Part shown: positions 1 to 9,159 of the stretch, piece by piece
Layout: every line of letters starts with the position of its first letter
How positions within the stretch are numbered: the first letter of the stretch is position 1
DNA from: Chryseobacterium camelliae
GTDB taxonomy: Bacteria; Bacteroidota; Bacteroidia; Flavobacteriales; Weeksellaceae
Length of the DNA: 64,000 nt
Assembly: GCF_030818575.1 (NCBI RefSeq)
Contig: NZ_JAUTAL010000001.1
Coordinates: forward strand, 3,782,001-3,846,000
Reading direction: 5' to 3'
Notes under the pieces: model-generated
The model's database searches: none
What the model saw: the letters and a program-made list of their open reading frames with translations, nothing else
What the model was told of the DNA's origin: nothing
Translations under genes and position numbers: made by a program

Positions 1-3000
1 AATAACCCTTGCCATGCCGGCCTGAAGGAAGCTCCTGAATAGCGGGTCTGCACTGTTGGACAGATACATATTCTGCCATTCATTTCTGTTGGCCCAGTAA
101 TATGGATAGAAGGTGTACTGCATGATGGTCCACTCAAAGGCCTGCTCCATAAATTTGGCTAAAGCAGTATACTGATCCAGGTTCTCATCCAGGATGATAC
201 TGAAATCCTGCATAGCTTTTGCGTTATTGGTTAGGTTTTTCCCCAGAGCAGAGTAGTCCTGAAGTAAAAATGCGATACAATTGTGCTTAAGGATCACCCT
301 TTCCATATCACGGTAGAAGGTGGACATTTTCTCCTGGTTTTCTTTTTCCTGTTCCTTGGCAGCCGCTTCAAGTTCCTTCTTCTTCTCCTGGAATGCGGCA
401 TCAGCTTCCTGGTACGCTTTAATGATTGCGTCAAAGTTTTCCTGCTTCCAGGCATTCATGTAAGCATCTGAAAGCTTGCAGGTAACTTCAAAATTGAAGT
501 TGACAGAATCAATATTAATTCCCTGATATACAAAATTGTAGGTTCCGGTAACATTCTGAGGAGAAAAATAAGCAATGCTGTCAATTGAAGTCCCGCCATT
601 GTTAAAAGATGAAGTTCCTCCGGCAAAATTGCTGGTATTCAATGTGCTTCCGCCTCTCCTGTTTCTTTCGAATCCGTACCACATTTTTACATGACTTGCC
701 TGGTAATTGGCAGGGATATCAATGTTCAGATGCTTGTATCCGGTATCTCCATTGAGCTTGATCCACTGTAATCCTGTTGTAAACTTTTTGGTAGCTTCTA
801 TAAGTTCAGTAAGCTTAACGCCATAAATACTTGCCCAATGCTGTATCTGATCTAATGAAGCTGATTTTGGATCTGCCATGGTCCATGGCTCAGGTGCTGT
901 CCGGGGGTCAACAGGAGCGGTCAGGGTTTCTGTAGCCGATGCTGCGGTGGCCAAACGGTGCAGTTTTGCCGGTTCAGGAATCATAAACTCAAACATGGTG
1001 CGTTTACCATAGTTGTAGATCTGGTTCTTCATTTTTTTATCGACCCATCTGTAGACACCGATAACATGTTTGTCTCCATTCCTGTTGTCAAAACCATGGG
1101 CATTGTTTTCCTCAAACTCTTCGATAATCTTCTCGATCCTTTCTTCAGCTACTTTGGTCAGGAGCCTTTCAGTTGCTTTCTCCGTGATTTCCTGGGATTT
1201 GGCAACGGCCTGCCTTGTGCTGTTTTCTTTGGCATTGTGAGAGGCAAAGCTGCCGCCGACCTGATATGATTTACCGGCTCCATACTGAAAGTGTGCCTCC
1301 GCATTGATATCCTGTTGGATGATATTGGCCACTTCAGACTGCATGTCATTTCGGGTAGTTGAAGTTGTGTCATTCAGATTTTCCCTTTCGGTAGATTTGG
1401 ATGTGGTCGTCTGGATCTCACTTCTTCTCAGTTTGCGGGTGGATTTCTGCTTGAATTCCTTAGCCATTATATTTTCGATATGGGTAACTTCTCCTGGAAC
1501 ATAGGCGTGCATGGTTTGTACTACTTTAAGATAATCGGCAATACCCAGTCTTTTTACACCGAAATGTTTAGGAAAGAAAACGCCCGGCTGGGGAGTATCA
1601 CTACCTTCAGAATCGTCTGTCTTGATTTCCTCTGTATATAAGATGCCGGTGTAAGGCTGATCAATCACTACCCCGGAATAGTCCAGTGTAGCCTGTTTCC
1701 CGTTATTAAAGAATATCTGGATCTTAAGTGATCTGATTGCTTTTCCAAACCGGTTCACCAGGATAGGAGGGAAGGTTACCTTATTATCAACAATACTGAT
1801 GTTGGAATAGGTTTCTTCAAAAAGCCCCATATCTGTGCTGGCTGAAATTTTCGCCGAACCCAGTCCGTAAGAATTGCTTTCCGCCTGATAATAGAATGTA
1901 AGGGAGGCGGAGGTCTGCGCAATTCCTGAATTATAGCTTGCCTTTAAGTAATAAGTCCTTGATACGGCCTGCGAAAGATTGCTTTGGGAATTGCTTACAG
2001 GAACTAAGATATTTCCAAGATTAAGGTATTTCTGTTCCTGGAGGGGTGACTTCTGAAGTAATGATTGTACAACCGTCGATAATTGCTCATCAAGCTTTTC
2101 AAAAACCTCTGCATAGGTATCATAAAAATCAGTGATTTCAACAATGAAATTTCCAATCTGTAACTGTCGTTCGGAGATTACAGCGGTATAATTATCATCA
2201 TAACTGCCGGCAGAGGCGTTTCCTGCTCTTTTTGTAAAAAGATTAACGAATAACTTCAGGGAATCTAAAGAAAGCCCGTTTTTAAAGTCCTCAAAATTGA
2301 GTTCATTTTTGTACGTAAATTGGAATAAAGGAATATTCAGGGGTTCAAGGCCTTCATAAAGCTTATCGATTTCTGCCTGGGTCATCCCTTCCGTAATCTG
2401 GGATTTTATTCTTTCAAGCTGTTCATTGTAGGCATCAATCTCTTTTCTATATTGTTCCTTATATTTAGCATTGGCATCATCATACGCCTTATTCCTGAGT
2501 TTTACGTAAACTTGCTGGGTGTCTTGCAATTCCGCTTTTAGCTTTTCAAGACTTTGTTTCTCAAAATTTAGTTTAGACAGGTCTGAGATTTTATCTCCCT
2601 CTGCTGCCAGCTGGTTGTGGATAGATAACGGAAGTTCAGTGCCGTTGATCGCTGCTTCTCCAATTGCAGAGGAATCTACCTTAAAAGCATTGTTACGGCT
2701 GGCCGATCCCGAGCCGGAAGAGTTCTCCCCCTCATATCCGTCCCCGAAAAATTTCATCGGCAGTACGACACGCGCATCCAACGCTTTCGCTTTCAGATCT
2801 TCACCATTTATTTTGGTTAGTTCCGGCGTTACGGATAATGTACAAACATATCCGAAATGCAACGCCTTTAAAATTTGAACCAATGCTTCTTTTACGTAAA
2901 AGTTTTTTTCTGTAACCGTCTGATAGATCAGGTTATCCCATAATTGCGACATTTTATCCTGAATACTGCTGTCGCTGTAAAGGTTTTTTGCTGTAGATTC

Positions 3001-3318
3001 ATCAGCCGCAGAAAGTGTTTCTCTTTTTGAAATTTTCCGGCCGATCTTTAGCGCTTCAGCGAATATGCTTTGCTCGATGATCAGTTCAGATTCATAGCCT
3101 GTAGGAGAAAAGGTTTTTGCAGCCCTCTCCAATGCCTGGAATTTTGCCAGGGCAGAATCTCCCGGATTTACTGCGCTTTCAAAAGCACTTGATAGAGTAG
3201 ATGGTCTGAGAATGAACCCTAAATTCTGCTTTTTAGTTTCTGTCAGCTGCGGATTTCTTAAGCTCACAAATCTGAAAAGTGTTTGTGAAATGTTGTTTTT
3301 GTTGTTATCTGTTGCCAT
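1..3318 (-). CDS. giant protein of unknown function with central coiled coil, C-terminus outside window
   Basis: The frame is open from the ATG at 3318 to the left edge, giving at least 1106 residues. I do not recognise a named family. The N-terminus (MATDNNKNNISQ) has no signal peptide. A strongly helical, coiled-coil-like stretch rich in Lys, Glu and Gln lies at about residues 245-320, after a Gly/Ser-rich linker near residue 195. A beta-rich middle follows. A Ser/Thr/Arg-rich segment near residues 630-680 precedes a helical region, then the motif GVYRWVDKKMKNQIYNYGKR near residue 755. A second charged helix (repeats of EKE and KKE) lies near residue 1020. The gene has its own promoter of the shared regional type at 3441-3474, so it is co-regulated with the tail-fibre-like gene upstream. 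A structural or adhesin-like role fits the context but is inference. Confidence 0.85.
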   Translation of the reverse strand, partial: MATDNNKNNISQTLFRFVSLRNPQLTETKKQNLGFILRPSTLSSAFESAVNPGDSALAKFQALERAAKTFSPTGYESELIIEQSIFAEALKIGRKISKRETLSAADESTAKNLYSDSSIQDKMSQLWDNLIYQTVTEKNFYVKEALVQILKALHFGYVCTLSVTPELTKINGEDLKAKALDARVVLPMKFFGDGYEGENSSGSGSASRNNAFKVDSSAIGEAAINGTELPLSIHNQLAAEGDKISDLSKLNFEKQSLEKLKAELQDTQQVYVKLRNKAYDDANAKYKEQYRKEIDAYNEQLERIKSQITEGMTQAEIDKLYEGLEPLNIPLFQFTYKNELNFEDFKNGLSLDSLKLFVNLFTKRAGNASAGSYDDNYTAVISERQLQIGNFIVEITDFYDTYAEVFEKLDEQLSTVVQSLLQKSPLQEQKYLNLGNILVPVSNSQSNLSQAVSRTYYLKASYNSGIAQTSASLTFYYQAESNSYGLGSAKISASTDMGLFEETYSNISIVDNKVTFPPILVNRFGKAIRSLKIQIFFNNGKQATLDYSGVVIDQPYTGILYTEEIKTDDSEGSDTPQPGVFFPKHFGVKRLGIADYLKVVQTMHAYVPGEVTHIENIMAKEFKQKSTRKLRRSEIQTTTSKSTERENLNDTTSTTRNDMQSEVANIIQQDINAEAHFQYGAGKSYQVGGSFASHNAKENSTRQAVAKSQEITEKATERLLTKVAEERIEKIIEEFEENNAHGFDNRNGDKHVIGVYRWVDKKMKNQIYNYGKRTMFEFMIPEPAKLHRLATAASATETLTAPVDPRTAPEPWTMADPKSASLDQIQHWASIYGVKLTELIEATKKFTTGLQWIKLNGDTGYKHLNIDIPANYQASHVKMWYGFERNRRGGSTLNTSNFAGGTSSFNNGGTSIDSIAYFSPQNVTGTYNFVYQGINIDSVNFNFEVTCKLSDAYMNAWKQENFDAIIKAYQEADAAFQEKKKELEAAAKEQEKENQEKMSTFYRDMERVILKHNCIAFLLQDYSALGKNLTNNAKAMQDFSIILDENLDQYTALAKFMEQAFEWTIMQYTFYPYYWANRNEWQNMYLSNSADPLFRSFLQAGMARVI

Positions 3319-3350
3319 TTCTTTTTATTGTTTTTAAGTTTTTTATTTCA

Positions 3351-3380
3351 TTATCGGTCATAGTTCTGGCTGTCCAGCAT
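3351..3380 (-). other. possible 9-codon leader peptide (MLDSQNYDR)
   Basis: This short ATG-to-TAA frame lies in the leader between the promoter at 3441-3474 and the giant gene starting at 3318. It resembles a leader frame before the tail-fibre-like gene (8645-8692, beginning MMDSHNY) in both peptide and flanking DNA, including TTGAATTCA just upstream. Translation is unproven; it could be a leader peptide or the trace of a duplicated leader. Confidence 0.35.
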
Positions 3381-3440
3381 TTTTTGAATGTTGAATTCAA
3401 TTGATTTAGAATGTATGTTGGATTATGTTTTCTTGTTTTC

Positions 3441-3474
3441 CAAAAGTAATGTCGGACAGCGACAGAACTTGACG
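3441..3474 (-). promoter_or_regulatory. shared-type promoter for the giant gene
   Basis: Read on the minus strand, the 16-bp element CGTCAAGTTCTGTCGC (3459-3474) is followed after exactly 10 bp by TACTTTTG (3441-3448), which matches the Bacteroidota -7 box TAnnTTTG. Element and spacing are the same as in five other promoters of this region. The predicted transcript start is about 115 bases upstream of the ATG. Confidence 0.8.
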
Positions 3475-3494
3475 CAATAAAAATTATTTAAGCA

Positions 3495-6400
3495 TTAGCC
3501 CAGTTTTTTAAAGTTACTCTCATTATACATCAGAACTTCGCCTTCATCATCGATGTATAAGGTAACTTGGGTTGCCGGAGCCAATTGATAAGGTTTCAAT
3601 CCTTCGATATTGATATTGATGGAAGATTTTTCGAAATTAAAAATGACAAAAGTCTGTCTTCTCATTATTTTTCCGATGTTGAGATCGGTTCCTTCCCTGA
3701 ATAAAACATGGACCAGTTTTCTTCTGCTGGCAATATCGTAGGAGCTGCTGCCTTTCAGTGAAAATTCATCGGGCTGAACGGTGAGCTGACCATCTTCAAG
3801 GATGATTTCTTCCGATGTGGATGATTGACTGATAGCGTTGTTCCAGTTTGCGATATCACCAGCAGTGAAGTCATTGGAACCCCAGTGTCTTACCCAATTG
3901 CTCCATCCTCCGTCAGTTTTAGTCCTGCTGACCATATTCCCCGTGTATCGTTCGGTTTGGATCTGTGAAGCGGAATATACATCCTCAGTTTCAAAATGAA
4001 TCAATGCTCTTGCTCCATCTTGTGACCCTGAATAATTTCCGGTCTCCTTCATTCCATGACCAATAGAATAGAACCCGGAGCGGTGGATATCATTGGCATT
4101 ATAAGATGACCCGTGATAAGTAACAGGTTGAGTGCTGAAAAGATATGAAGTGCCTGAATTATGCTTAATATATGGCATTTCAATTTTTCCATTATCAAAT
4201 CCTATAGCTACAGCATTATTTTCAGCGTTAGCTTTGGTTTCCGGGTTGAAGTTATGATCTGTCCAAACCGTTCTCCAATCTGACCATCCCTGATTACCGT
4301 CACCATAATTTGACCCTCTGAATTTCATTCCATCGCCATTTCTGGCTATCGTCAATTGCTGTCTGCCATCAGCAGAGTTTAAATTTAGTGTAGTCGTATA
4401 GTCAAACCCAGAAGAAGGTCCTTCTTCTCGGTAAATACCAGACTCTGATAGTAGGTTTAAATCTGATACTCTCTGTAATGTTTTAAATGGTGTCAAGTTA
4501 CCTTTGTCCCATACGCGGTTTCCATTCACATAAGTCCCGGAATTATTAACTAGCAATAAGTTTTTTGAAGAATCATTATATGGCTTAACGGCAAAACCTG
4601 TTGAGACAGCAAAACCATCTGTGTCATCCGAAAAATGTTTTACGGAGTGTGCGATATCATCCGGCCCTTTTAATCTGATTTCTTTATTCTCATCAATAGA
4701 TATGTTTGTTGAGTATTTTGCAATTTCCTTATGGAAATTAACAACATTGAAAGGGTTATCATTATCATTTCCTGCCCATAATCTTATTGCTGTACCGGCT
4801 TGGTTAGCCATTATATCAAGACCTCCTACCTGATTTGTTGAAATACCATATCCGTAATCTGCACCTAAGTTAAAAAAAGCAGATTCTTTGGTCACTTTTC
4901 CTGCAGGAGTCCCTGTTGATCCAAACCATTCATATCGGGTACTATTAACTCCCGCTTTGAATGTTTTAGGTGCTGTAAGAGTCTGATCAGTGTTTAATGT
5001 AACAGGACTTAAATTTTCTGTGTTCCAATAATCAACATAGGATTTATAAGCATCTGAACTTTGGAAACCCCCTTGGTATTGCCTTAATCCAAATCCGTTT
5101 TTCTTGAACATAAGTAGATTTTGATTCCCGCCTGATGCATCACCATATCCTCCAAAATGTAGATAATCAGCCCAGGGATAATTGTTATCGTTGCCCCATG
5201 ATGCAAATCCAAATTCTAATTTTTCTGGAGATAGTTCATTAGGAGAGATAATCCTGTTATCCGAATATCCTTTATAACTAGACAAATCTCTTATCATTGT
5301 TGAAGTAATATCATAGATAGGGTGAGAGGTAAGAATATAATCATTTGGATTAAAATTAGCCGAATTCCATACCTGCACCCATGGAGTATAATTACCACCT
5401 ACTTTTCCGCGGAACCACATCTTAGCGCCCCAAACTTCTGTTGCAATTTCTGTAGACTCATCTGCACTCCTGGGCATTTTAAGAATAGTACCATAGGCAA
5501 AAGGAGCATTGGGAGCATTATTAACCCTGTATATCCCTGCAGGTAAATTATCGTTGGCATTGCTTAATTCAGGTGTTGTTAATGTACCTAGACCATAATT
5601 TTTGTAATCAGGTAGGTTAGCTGCATGCCATACATTATTTCCTTTATACTGAAATATATCAGGGCCAACGGCTAGACTTGTAGAAACTGTCCAGGGATCA
5701 TTTCCCCAGCCCATATATAGACGGGTTAAATTTCCATCATTAGTCAATGCTCCTATAGAAGCCATCTTCTGTGAACTATCAGAGGGGTTCTTCCAGAAAA
5801 TACCCGTGTCTGACCCTCCATTTTGCACAGGCCTTGGAAATAGATTACCATAAGTGTCCACAGCACCACCATTAGCCATTTCTATACTACCCGATTTAGC
5901 ATCAATTTGAACCAGTGTATTATAATTTGTACCGTTATCCTTTGAAAAATTAAAGGCATATTTAACACCTTCATCATCTGCTGAACCCCCTCTTTTTAAG
6001 CCAGTTCTCCAGATATTATTATAAAATGTATGCTCAAATCCTGATACAATGACACCGGGTGATCCACTTGTATTATAGGTTCTGGTATGATTCTGTTCTG
6101 CTCCAAGCATGGTAACTGGAGCTGTCTGAGCATAAATTTTAGGCGATGTTATTGTCTGTGGAGTATCCAGTGTCACATAATCCTTTAAAGTGCTTCCCAG
6201 ATCATTTACGGCATTGCGAATATCATTGGTGTTGGCATTCATTAGGATTCCACCGCTCCAGATTCTGGTTTCTGTAGGTTCCACAGTCTGACCATACACA
6301 GTATATAATGAGGTATGAAGAGTTGGAACCGATGTACTGTTAACATCAAACCAATATTTAGAGCCTCCTTTAACATAAATTACCACATTTGAAGAATATA

Positions 6401-8531
6401 TCATTTGATCATACCCGATTACTTTAGTATCGTTTTTCACCCATGATTCATCCTGGTAATTGCAAATTGCTTTGAAACTTGTAGTGCCCCAGCCATTACC
6501 ATAGACTTCGAATTCGTAATAACACCAGAATCCGCCACCGTGATTTGAATAAGACGGGACTCCCATTGAATTGTCCAAAGTTCTGTACACTTTGATGGTA
6601 GAAGGATAACTGCTGTTACATTGTATCGTAACCGGATAATATTTGGATTCATCCAAACCTAAGGTGTCAATTACAGTCCTTTTGCCAAATATTCTTCCTC
6701 CGATCTCAGAATCATTGCCTGCATTGACTGCATTTTTTGCCTTTATATTTCCATTGGAATCTATCGTAAAGCCTACAATCCCCTTGCTGGTAAAAATATG
6801 ATTGTTTCCCGATTCATGATAGACTGTATCGACTACAGGATTTCCAATATAAAGCTGATCCGCACTGCCTGCATTAATAATTTGGCTGCCATTTAGTTTT
6901 GAAGAAGAAAACTTATCACTGATTACTTGTCCGGGCGTGTAAATATCCCCTTTTGAGTATATTCCAAGATGGGGAATTAAGGATTCGTCAACATATGCAT
7001 CAGAAAGCAATAGTCCTCCTGCAAGTAATTTTTGAGTCTGACTGTTATCATCCAAGACACCAAAAGGTTTATTGGTCGTTACTGCTCTGTAAAGGCCCAT
7101 ATCTTTTTTTACCCAGTAATCATCCGGATTAAAATTGTTACTTGTCCACAGCTTATACCATTCCGTATGGGTCTTTTGGCCATATCCGGTACTCCTGTAT
7201 TTTCGGAAATACATATTCTCTCCAAATAGCGGAGAGGCCAGTTGAAAACCATAATTATCATGCTCAGCCCATGAGTTGACGTTAATCCATGCCGTATAAT
7301 AGTTTTCTGGTAAATTGCCATTAGGATCTGCTCCAAAAAAGCCTGATTTATGGGTAACATTAGGATCTGTAATAGTATTGAAATTACCGCCCCAGCCATT
7401 ATTACCGGAAACAATATTCTGCAGGTTGCCTTCATGGATGATCTCCCAACTCTTTGTTCCATCATTATTTTCCACTCTTGGATTCTGATCGCTGCTTCCT
7501 TTTTTAAAGGTTAGTCCTGAACCGGCTTTCTTATAAATCTTGTTTCCTGCTTCGAAATTGATCCCCAAACCATCATCTGTAATGTTCAGGTCTCTCTTGA
7601 ATGTTTTGCTTCCTGAAATGGTCTGATCAGTGTGGGTGCTTACAGCCCTTGAATCTTTTTTGAAATGTTCACTAAGAGTTGCTGAATGTAATATGAGGCT
7701 TGAAGCGTCCGCATCCCATTCCAATTTCCAATGATCCTTATTGAAAGTCTGGTCTCCTAAATAAGCCTGAAGATCTGTAATGGCAACCCTCGGATAAGCA
7801 AATATACCCAGCTGGGAGCCTAAGATCAGTACGTAAAAGTCTCCGGAAGCAGGATCTTTATAAAATTCAATTTTCCCGATATGGGTGGATTCTCCGGATT
7901 TCCAGTTTACAGTAGGTTCATGATGATTTTCCTGATACCTGTACAGATTGATCTGGAATTCATAAAATTCATAAGGATAGCTGTATAGCTTAACAGTAAA
8001 GGTCAGCATATTGCCTGCTAAAGCGGAAACTTTGATCAGTAAATTGCTTTTGAATCCTCCGGCAGCATCATTAATAACAGAAAGTCCCATTGTGCCATCC
8101 TGAATTCCGGAATGAGAATAAAAGTGTTTAACATTTTGCAGGTTTTGGCTGTTGAGGTTTACGGTACGGTCAGCACCTTCATAAGGAATGTAATCGCCTA
8201 GCTGGGTATTATCAATCTCTACATAGGTACTTCCGCTCCATCTGTACTGTTTGTTGTCTCCCGTGGTGATATAAATTTTCCCTTTCTCACCCGTCTGCGG
8301 CAGTTCTGCATAAGAGCCAAACTCCAGTACATCATCCACATAGCTCGGGAGTTGTGATGCCGGGACTTTACCATCCACAAGATCTGCCTTTTTGGTAAAA
8401 TCGTAGGCAATGTGCTCAATAGGAATACTGTCATCCTTATGGAAGTATGATTCCTGCCACTGCCAGAAGTCTTCTTGTCTTGGAATGTCTCCGTTCTCAA
8501 ATAATTTTTTTAGTTCTTCTTTGTTTAACAT
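3495..8531 (-). CDS. tail-fibre-like protein with repeated pyocin-knob-like modules
   Basis: This 1678-residue protein has no signal peptide. Its N-terminus (MLNKEELKKLFENGDIPRQ) resembles the attachment region of Bacteroidota phage tail proteins. At least four modules end in a Trp/NFNP signature: roughly residues 397-467 (WTSNNFNPDDY), 985-1062 (WNSANFNPNDY), 1350-1427 (WTDHNFNPE) and 1482-1554 (WGSNDF). Each is preceded by an NLPxGIY-like or WxxW segment, as in pyocin-knob domains of R-pyocin and phage fibres. The phrases 'DQTISGSKTFK', 'PQTITSPKIY' and 'DQTLTAPKTFK' are further fibre-type repeats. Pyocin-knob proteins generally act in surface recognition. No sheath, tube or baseplate gene is visible here. 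The ATG follows an A-rich leader and is preceded by a degenerate shared-type promoter at 8755-8787. Confidence 0.82.
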   Translation of the reverse strand: MLNKEELKKLFENGDIPRQEDFWQWQESYFHKDDSIPIEHIAYDFTKKADLVDGKVPASQLPSYVDDVLEFGSYAELPQTGEKGKIYITTGDNKQYRWSGSTYVEIDNTQLGDYIPYEGADRTVNLNSQNLQNVKHFYSHSGIQDGTMGLSVINDAAGGFKSNLLIKVSALAGNMLTFTVKLYSYPYEFYEFQINLYRYQENHHEPTVNWKSGESTHIGKIEFYKDPASGDFYVLILGSQLGIFAYPRVAITDLQAYLGDQTFNKDHWKLEWDADASSLILHSATLSEHFKKDSRAVSTHTDQTISGSKTFKRDLNITDDGLGINFEAGNKIYKKAGSGLTFKKGSSDQNPRVENNDGTKSWEIIHEGNLQNIVSGNNGWGGNFNTITDPNVTHKSGFFGADPNGNLPENYYTAWINVNSWAEHDNYGFQLASPLFGENMYFRKYRSTGYGQKTHTEWYKLWTSNNFNPDDYWVKKDMGLYRAVTTNKPFGVLDDNSQTQKLLAGGLLLSDAYVDESLIPHLGIYSKGDIYTPGQVISDKFSSSKLNGSQIINAGSADQLYIGNPVVDTVYHESGNNHIFTSKGIVGFTIDSNGNIKAKNAVNAGNDSEIGGRIFGKRTVIDTLGLDESKYYPVTIQCNSSYPSTIKVYRTLDNSMGVPSYSNHGGGFWCYYEFEVYGNGWGTTSFKAICNYQDESWVKNDTKVIGYDQMIYSSNVVIYVKGGSKYWFDVNSTSVPTLHTSLYTVYGQTVEPTETRIWSGGILMNANTNDIRNAVNDLGSTLKDYVTLDTPQTITSPKIYAQTAPVTMLGAEQNHTRTYNTSGSPGVIVSGFEHTFYNNIWRTGLKRGGSADDEGVKYAFNFSKDNGTNYNTLVQIDAKSGSIEMANGGAVDTYGNLFPRPVQNGGSDTGIFWKNPSDSSQKMASIGALTNDGNLTRLYMGWGNDPWTVSTSLAVGPDIFQYKGNNVWHAANLPDYKNYGLGTLTTPELSNANDNLPAGIYRVNNAPNAPFAYGTILKMPRSADESTEIATEVWGAKMWFRGKVGGNYTPWVQVWNSANFNPNDYILTSHPIYDITSTMIRDLSSYKGYSDNRIISPNELSPEKLEFGFASWGNDNNYPWADYLHFGGYGDASGGNQNLLMFKKNGFGLRQYQGGFQSSDAYKSYVDYWNTENLSPVTLNTDQTLTAPKTFKAGVNSTRYEWFGSTGTPAGKVTKESAFFNLGADYGYGISTNQVGGLDIMANQAGTAIRLWAGNDNDNPFNVVNFHKEIAKYSTNISIDENKEIRLKGPDDIAHSVKHFSDDTDGFAVSTGFAVKPYNDSSKNLLLVNNSGTYVNGNRVWDKGNLTPFKTLQRVSDLNLLSESGIYREEGPSSGFDYTTTLNLNSADGRQQLTIARNGDGMKFRGSNYGDGNQGWSDWRTVWTDHNFNPETKANAENNAVAIGFDNGKIEMPYIKHNSGTSYLFSTQPVTYHGSSYNANDIHRSGFYSIGHGMKETGNYSGSQDGARALIHFETEDVYSASQIQTERYTGNMVSRTKTDGGWSNWVRHWGSNDFTAGDIANWNNAISQSSTSEEIILEDGQLTVQPDEFSLKGSSSYDIASRRKLVHVLFREGTDLNIGKIMRRQTFVIFNFEKSSININIEGLKPYQLAPATQVTLYIDDEGEVLMYNESNFKKLG

Positions 8532-8542
8532 TTTTCTTTTTT

Positions 8543-8593
8543 TTAATTAATGTATGGGATGTTGAACCGATCCACTGTTTGCTTTCTGTTCAT
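8543..8593 (-). other. possible 16-codon leader peptide (MNRKQTVDRFNIPYIN)
   Basis: A short ATG-to-TAA frame in the long leader of the tail-fibre-like gene, ending 11 bases before that gene's ATG. There is no second copy to support it, so this is a weak call. It is listed because the leader of roughly 215 bases is otherwise unexplained. Confidence 0.2.
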
Positions 8594-8644
8594 GGTTTCT
8601 AGAGTTGAATGAACCTGATACATTTCATTTTAGGATATTTTTTT

Positions 8645-8692
8645 TTAAGCTGTTTGAGATTGATCATAGCCATAGTTGTGGCTGTCCATCAT
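8645..8692 (-). other. possible 15-codon leader peptide (MMDSHNYGYDQSQTA)
   Basis: This short frame lies in the leader of the tail-fibre-like gene. Its first residues (M-M-D-S-H-N-Y) match the leader frame before the other giant gene at 3351-3380 (M-L-D-S-Q-N-Y). The surrounding 45 bases are also clearly alike. The two leaders are therefore homologous; whether the peptide is translated is not known. Confidence 0.35.
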
Positions 8693-8754
8693 TTCATAAA
8701 TGTGAATTCAAAGAAGCTGAAAAGGTTGTTTGATGATCAGGAGTCAGGTAAAAT

Positions 8755-8787
8755 CAAAGCAAATTAGAAGAGCAACAGAATCAGATC
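8755..8787 (-). promoter_or_regulatory. degenerate copy of the shared promoter before the tail-fibre-like gene
   Basis: On the minus strand GATCTGATTCTGTTGC (8772-8787) matches the regional element CGTCAAGTTCTGTCGC at 11 of 16 positions. It is followed after 9 bp by TTGCTTTG (8755-8762), one base away from TAnnTTTG. Position relative to the gene is right, but both sequence and spacing are imperfect, so strength or regulation may differ. Confidence 0.4.
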
Positions 8788-8802
8788 GGTCTGTAGTAAA
8801 TA

Positions 8803-8970
8803 TTAGAATTCTTCTTCAGGAATATCGGTTTCAGAGTCTTCCCGGAAAAAATTTTCAATGTCGTTGAGATAGTTCTCATAATCTATTTCCGTGTTTTCGA
8901 TATCGCTCCAGTCTATGGTGTAGAGATCTTCATCAAAAGCAGGATCTGAATGTTTGTATTGTGTTTCCAT
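8803..8970 (-). CDS. small acidic protein, 55 residues, unknown function
   Basis: The frame runs from the ATG at 8970 to TAA at 8803. The protein (starts METQYKHSDPAFDEDLY, ends TDIPEEEF) is very acidic and rich in Asp, Glu, Asn and Tyr, with no Cys, signal peptide or membrane segment. It has its own shared-type promoter at 9089-9122 and a leader of about 110 bases, and is flanked upstream by a strong terminator. A dedicated promoter of the regional type makes it a likely functional member of the set, perhaps an inhibitor, chaperone or assembly factor for one of the large proteins, but that is speculation. I recognise no family. Confidence 0.7.
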   Translation of the reverse strand: METQYKHSDPAFDEDLYTIDWSDIENTEIDYENYLNDIENFFREDSETDIPEEEF

Positions 8971-9088
8971 ATGATAATATTGTTAGATTGGGTATAAATT
9001 ATTAAGGTTCGTCAATATGTTCTTGAGTTTAAAAGCGTTGGTATGGATATGGGCAGATCAAAAGGGTTTTCTTGTCTTTGTTCTGATT

Positions 9089-9122
9089 CAAAGGTATAGG
9101 CGTGGTGCGACAAAACTTGACG
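9089..9122 (-). promoter_or_regulatory. shared-type promoter for the 55-residue acidic protein
   Basis: Minus-strand CGTCAAGTTTTGTCGC (9107-9122), exactly 10 bp, then TACCTTTG (9089-9096). It sits directly downstream of the terminator of the preceding operon, so the small gene is an independent unit. Confidence 0.82.
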
Positions 9123-9127
9123 CAATA

Positions 9128-9159
9128 AAAAAAATAACTCAATGATGAGTTATTTTTTT
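9128..9159 (-). terminator. intrinsic terminator of the DUF2589 operon
   Basis: A hairpin with 14-bp arms (A-rich run plus TAACTCA pairing with TGAGTTA plus T-run) and an ATGA loop. It overlaps the stop codon of the last operon gene, with a T-tract on the minus strand. Confidence 0.8.
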
